A DNA stretch of 64,000 nucleotides from Brachybacterium fresconis (GTDB lineage: Bacteria > Actinomycetota > Actinomycetes > Actinomycetales > Dermabacteraceae): the NCBI RefSeq assembly GCF_017876515.1, contig NZ_JAGIOC010000001.1, positions 2,666,001 to 2,730,000 of the forward strand, in the 5' to 3' direction. The notes under the pieces were generated by a model, which was given only the letters and a program-made list of their open reading frames with translations, ran no database searches and was not told the DNA's origin. Positions 61,322 through 64,000 of this stretch are shown here, one piece after another; positions within the stretch are counted from its first letter, which is position 1, and each line of letters starts with the position of its first letter. The position numbers were made by a program, and so were the translations under genes.

Positions 61322-62146
61322 TCAGCCGGTGACGGTTCCCGCGATCTCGTGCATCTGCTCGAGCCGGCCCCACTCGTCGTCGTCCGTGCCGGCGTAGACG
61401 TAGGAGATCCGCCCGGCGTAGCCGACATCGCGCAGCACCGTGAGGCAGCGCGTGAGGTCCTCGACATCGAGCACGCCCGGCGCGGATTCGCGGGCCTTGA
61501 CCTGGGAGCACTCCGCTCCCCCGGCCACGGCGGCGATCTGCTCGTACTTGTCGGGTCCGGTCCAGTTCCCGGTGTCGATGAGGAGCCCGACCTCTCCCCC
61601 GAGCCGGTCCAGCAGGTCGCGGGTGGTGTCCGCGTCGACCAGGAGCGACTTCCAGTTCTCGGTGATCACCCGGATGTCCGGATGGTCCGCCGCGAGCTCG
61701 CGGAGCCGACGGGCGCTGAGCGCGATCGTCTGCTCCGTCGGCGGCTGGTCCCCGGCGGGCACCCGCACCCGCGGGGCGCCGAGCTGCTCGGCCACGTCGA
61801 TCCAGCCCGACAGCCAGTCCTGCTGCTCCTCGCCGCGCTCGGGGTGCGTGACGTCCCCGTCGTCGACCAGGAAGCACTCGAGGTCGACCCCTGCGGTGTC
61901 GAAGGCGTCGCGCACCTCGGCGAGGTAGGAGGCCGCGGTGCGGGGCAGGTAGAAGTGGCACAGCTGCGCGCTGGCGAATCCGTGCGCGGCGAGCTGACCG
62001 GGCAGCTCGAGCAGCGGCAGGCCCTCGGCACCGTCGTTCTCGGTCAGCACCCCCGACGGTGCCGACCCCGGGGCGACGAACCGCCCCATGGTCCGGAACA
62101 GCGACCAGGTGTGCAGCGCCTTGGTGGGATCGAGCGAGTGGGCCAT
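61322..62146 (-). CDS. sugar phosphate isomerase/epimerase family protein
   Basis: 274 aa TIM barrel of the xylose isomerase-like AP-endonuclease-2 family. ASAQLCHFYLPRTAASYLAEVR, GAPRVRVPAGDQPPTEQTI, VITENWKSLLVDAD (metal-binding Glu), VGLLIDTGNWTGPDKYEQIA and CSQVKARES are the usual metal-site strands. It is convergent with the quinone oxidoreductase, 5 bp apart. The substrate is not assigned. Confidence 0.85.
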   Translation of the reverse strand: MAHSLDPTKALHTWSLFRTMGRFVAPGSAPSGVLTENDGAEGLPLLELPGQLAAHGFASAQLCHFYLPRTAASYLAEVRDAFDTAGVDLECFLVDDGDVTHPERGEEQQDWLSGWIDVAEQLGAPRVRVPAGDQPPTEQTIALSARRLRELAADHPDIRVITENWKSLLVDADTTRDLLDRLGGEVGLLIDTGNWTGPDKYEQIAAVAGGAECSQVKARESAPGVLDVEDLTRCLTVLRDVGYAGRISYVYAGTDDDEWGRLEQMHEIAGTVTG

Positions 62147-62490
62147 GGGATCTCCTGTGAGCGGGGTGCCGGGACACGGCGTGGCAGGGCTCCATCATGT
62201 CGCGGATGGGCGGCGCAGGATACGGTCCGGGCCCATGACCGTGGACCGCCGCCGACGGGCCGATCCTGGCCGGCTCTGCCGTTCTCGGCGCGCAGATGGA
62301 GGCGAGGTTGGACCGTCCCGTGCCGTGACGTGGGGTCGCGCTGGTGGACGCCCCGTCGCCTGCAGGCAGGAACTCGGACGCAGCTCCCGCCCGCTCGCGC
62401 CGCCGTCGACCTCACGCAGGCTATGGCCGCAGATCGGACATCACGGGACGTCTGTTGCCACACCGGTCTCGGCGCTCTACGTTCATCAGC
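62147..62490. other. 344-bp spacer, no gene seen
   Basis: Between the divergent isomerase-like gene and the phosphotransferase. It is GC-rich and partly open in several frames, but no frame shows family-like sequence or a ribosome site. It must hold the promoters of both genes; no clear operator stands out. Confidence 0.5.
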
Positions 62491-63333
62491 ATGGACAATG
62501 CGGTGGCCCGTCGCGCGATCACGGCGGCCCAGGAGCTCCTCGCATCGCTGGAACTGGACGTCGAGGAAGCCGTCGTCCTCCACGACTCGAACCGACTCAC
62601 GGTGCTCCTGCTGCCCTGCGACCTGGTCGCCCGCATCGGTCCCATCTCGCCGGGCGGCGCCGAGCTCGAGATCGACCGGGCACTCCGGCTCGCCGCCGTC
62701 GGCGCACCCGTGGGCACCCTCGATCCACGCACCCCTCCGCGAGTCCACGTGCGCGACGGCTTCGAGATCACCCTGTGGGCCCATCATGCACAGCGCAGCG
62801 ATCGCGAGCTCCCCCCGGCCTGCTACGCCGACGCCCTCGCCCGTCTGCACATGGCGATGCGCGAGGCGGACCTGGACGTCCCGCCGCTCTCCGAGCGCGT
62901 CGGCTCCGCACTCTCCCTGGTCGACGACCCGGGACGCACCCCGCGCCTGACCGGCCCGGACCGCGCCTTCCTGCACGAGGCCCTCATCGGGCTCGGCGCA
63001 GAGATCGAGCGGCGCGGCACCCACCAGGTGCTGCACGGGGAGCCGCACCCCGGCAACATCCTGGACACCGCCGAGGGCCCGCTGTTCATCGACCTGGAGA
63101 CCTGCTGCACGGGCCCGGTCGAGTTCGATCTCGCCCACGCCCCGATGGACGTCGCCGCGCACTATCCGGGACTGGACACCGACCTGCTCGCGGACTGCCG
63201 AATCCTCTCCTGGGCGCTGGCGACCTCGTGGCGCTGGGACCGCGATGACTCGCTGCCGAGCGGAGAGCGCCTGGGCGCCGAGTGGCTGCAGCACGTCCGC
63301 GAGATGATGTCTCGCCGATCGCACGCCCTCTGA
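62491..63333 (+). CDS. aminoglycoside phosphotransferase-like kinase
   Basis: 280 aa from MDNAVARRAITAAQELLASL. N-lobe NRLTVLLLPCDLVARIGP and E in AELEIDRALRLAA; catalytic loop VLHGEPHPGNILDT, metal site LFIDLETCCTGPVEFDLAHAP. A full APH fold, complete in contrast to the fragments at 2.9 and 42.7 kb. Family members phosphorylate many small molecules. The frame is open 49 codons upstream, but those residues are not family-like. Confidence 0.87.
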   Translation: MDNAVARRAITAAQELLASLELDVEEAVVLHDSNRLTVLLLPCDLVARIGPISPGGAELEIDRALRLAAVGAPVGTLDPRTPPRVHVRDGFEITLWAHHAQRSDRELPPACYADALARLHMAMREADLDVPPLSERVGSALSLVDDPGRTPRLTGPDRAFLHEALIGLGAEIERRGTHQVLHGEPHPGNILDTAEGPLFIDLETCCTGPVEFDLAHAPMDVAAHYPGLDTDLLADCRILSWALATSWRWDRDDSLPSGERLGAEWLQHVREMMSRRSHAL

Positions 63334-63346
63334 CCGTCCCCCTCGT

Positions 63347-63907
63347 TCACGGCGCGAACCGGGCGCTCAGCTCCGCCACTCGTTCCCTGCGGTGCTCCGG
63401 CCGCATGCGCCCGGCCCGCTCCAGCAGGCTGATGCCGTGCAGCGCGCCCCAGAACACCTCGGTCACGGTGCCGTCGCCGTCGTCCCCGATCGCGGCAGCC
63501 AGGGTCTCGAAGCCTGTGCGCAGGTCCGGGGGCGTCTCGGCGCCGGCGAACTGCGTGTCGATCGAGAGCTGGAACATCGCCTCGTAGACCGCTGGGTGGG
63601 CACGCCCGAAGTCGAGATAGGCGGTGGCGACGGCCTCGATGTCGCGCTGCCCGTCGGTGCCGCCGAGCGCGGCACGGCACTGCTGCGTCAGGTCGGCGAA
63701 GCCTTCGAGCGCCACGGCCAGCATGATCTCTGCCTTTCCGCCGGGGAAGTGGCCGTAGAGCACCGGCTGCGTATAGCCGATGGCATCGGCGAGGTGCCGG
63801 GTCGTCACCGCCGACCATCCGTCGGCATCAGCGCGTTCCCGAGCGATCTCGAGGATCCGACGACGCCTCTCCTCGGTGCGCTGCTGACGTGCCTTCGTCT
63901 CCACCAC
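63347..63907 (-). CDS. TetR family regulator
   Basis: 186 aa. HTH: RRILEIARERADADGWSAVTTRHLADAIGYTQPVLYGHFPGGKAEIMLAVAL; the C-terminal TetR_C domain of the WHG type ends FWGALHGISLLERAGRMRPE. It is convergent with the kinase gene. Its own start faces a palindrome at the window's edge, so it probably controls itself and a gene beyond the window. Confidence 0.88.
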   Translation of the reverse strand: MVETKARQQRTEERRRRILEIARERADADGWSAVTTRHLADAIGYTQPVLYGHFPGGKAEIMLAVALEGFADLTQQCRAALGGTDGQRDIEAVATAYLDFGRAHPAVYEAMFQLSIDTQFAGAETPPDLRTGFETLAAAIGDDGDGTVTEVFWGALHGISLLERAGRMRPEHRRERVAELSARFAP

Positions 63908-63965
63908 TGGTCCTCCCGACGCCGCCCCTCTTGCCCTCCCGTGCTCTGCCAGCGTAATCTAACAC

Positions 63966-63979
63966 TGCTAGATCTAGCA
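63966..63979. promoter_or_regulatory. likely TetR operator at window edge
   Basis: TGCTAGATCTAGCA, a perfect 14-bp palindrome flanked by CAC and CTG that extend the symmetry, about 60 bp before the TetR start. The surrounding A/T-rich stretch suits a promoter. The gene on the right is outside the window. Confidence 0.55.
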
Positions 63980-64000
63980 CTGCTATTCAGGAGTGACCCC

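Overview
The window is chromosomal DNA of a high-GC Gram-positive actinobacterium. The coding is GC-rich, GTG starts are common, many genes overlap by ATGA or GTGA, and several proteins (a CmtR-type sensor, a chloramphenicol-exporter-like MFS protein, an IS21 and an IS3 element) are of actinobacterial type. The order Micrococcales is likely; the genus is not established. I see no rRNA, tRNA or CRISPR array.

The left 26 kb is an accessory island. It carries four direct copies of one arrangement: a transposon end finishing in GACA, exactly 12 bp, then the palindrome GGGGTATACCCC (2288, 11170, 14693, 25898). These cut the island into modules. Module 1 (2.3-11.2 kb): lipoprotein, kinase-like protein, glutaminase with STAS domain, TetR/SDR/HbpS-like genes, and an MFS drug exporter split by an IS21 element. 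Module 2 (11.2-14.7 kb): an IS3 element, a HAD hydrolase between exact 25-bp repeats, and a methyltransferase. Module 3 (14.7-25.9 kb): a DUF3800 protein, a persulfide/sulfide detoxification locus (cstR-DUF302 divergent from rhodanese-tauE-thioredoxin-MFS, then persulfide dioxygenase, rhodanese and a 54-aa Cys-rich protein), a cmtR-cadD cadmium pair, and a Tn552/Tn5053-type transposon (resolvase, DDE transposase, AAA ATPase).

From 26 to 45 kb the window looks like ordinary chromosome. It holds small enzymes (HIT, flavin monooxygenase with TetR, several GNATs and methyltransferases), MFS transporters, aldo/keto reductases and a thiolase, with scattered gene remnants. An AlbA_2/ATPase regulator-like gene at 31.6 kb is preceded by five 18-bp palindromes repeated every 21 bp.

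From 45.6 to 52 kb there is a metal block: copA, copZ and a CopB-type ATPase under 17-bp CsoR-type boxes, then an ArsR sensor with a cation diffusion facilitator. The boxes differ by one spacer base from the 16-bp boxes of the sulfur locus. From 52 to 64 kb there are regulator-transporter sets: an SDR with an in-frame amber codon beside GntR-MFS, a TetR-DHA2 exporter followed by two paralogous small membrane proteins, a TetR with a quinone oxidoreductase, a sugar isomerase-like protein, a phosphotransferase and a last TetR with its likely operator.
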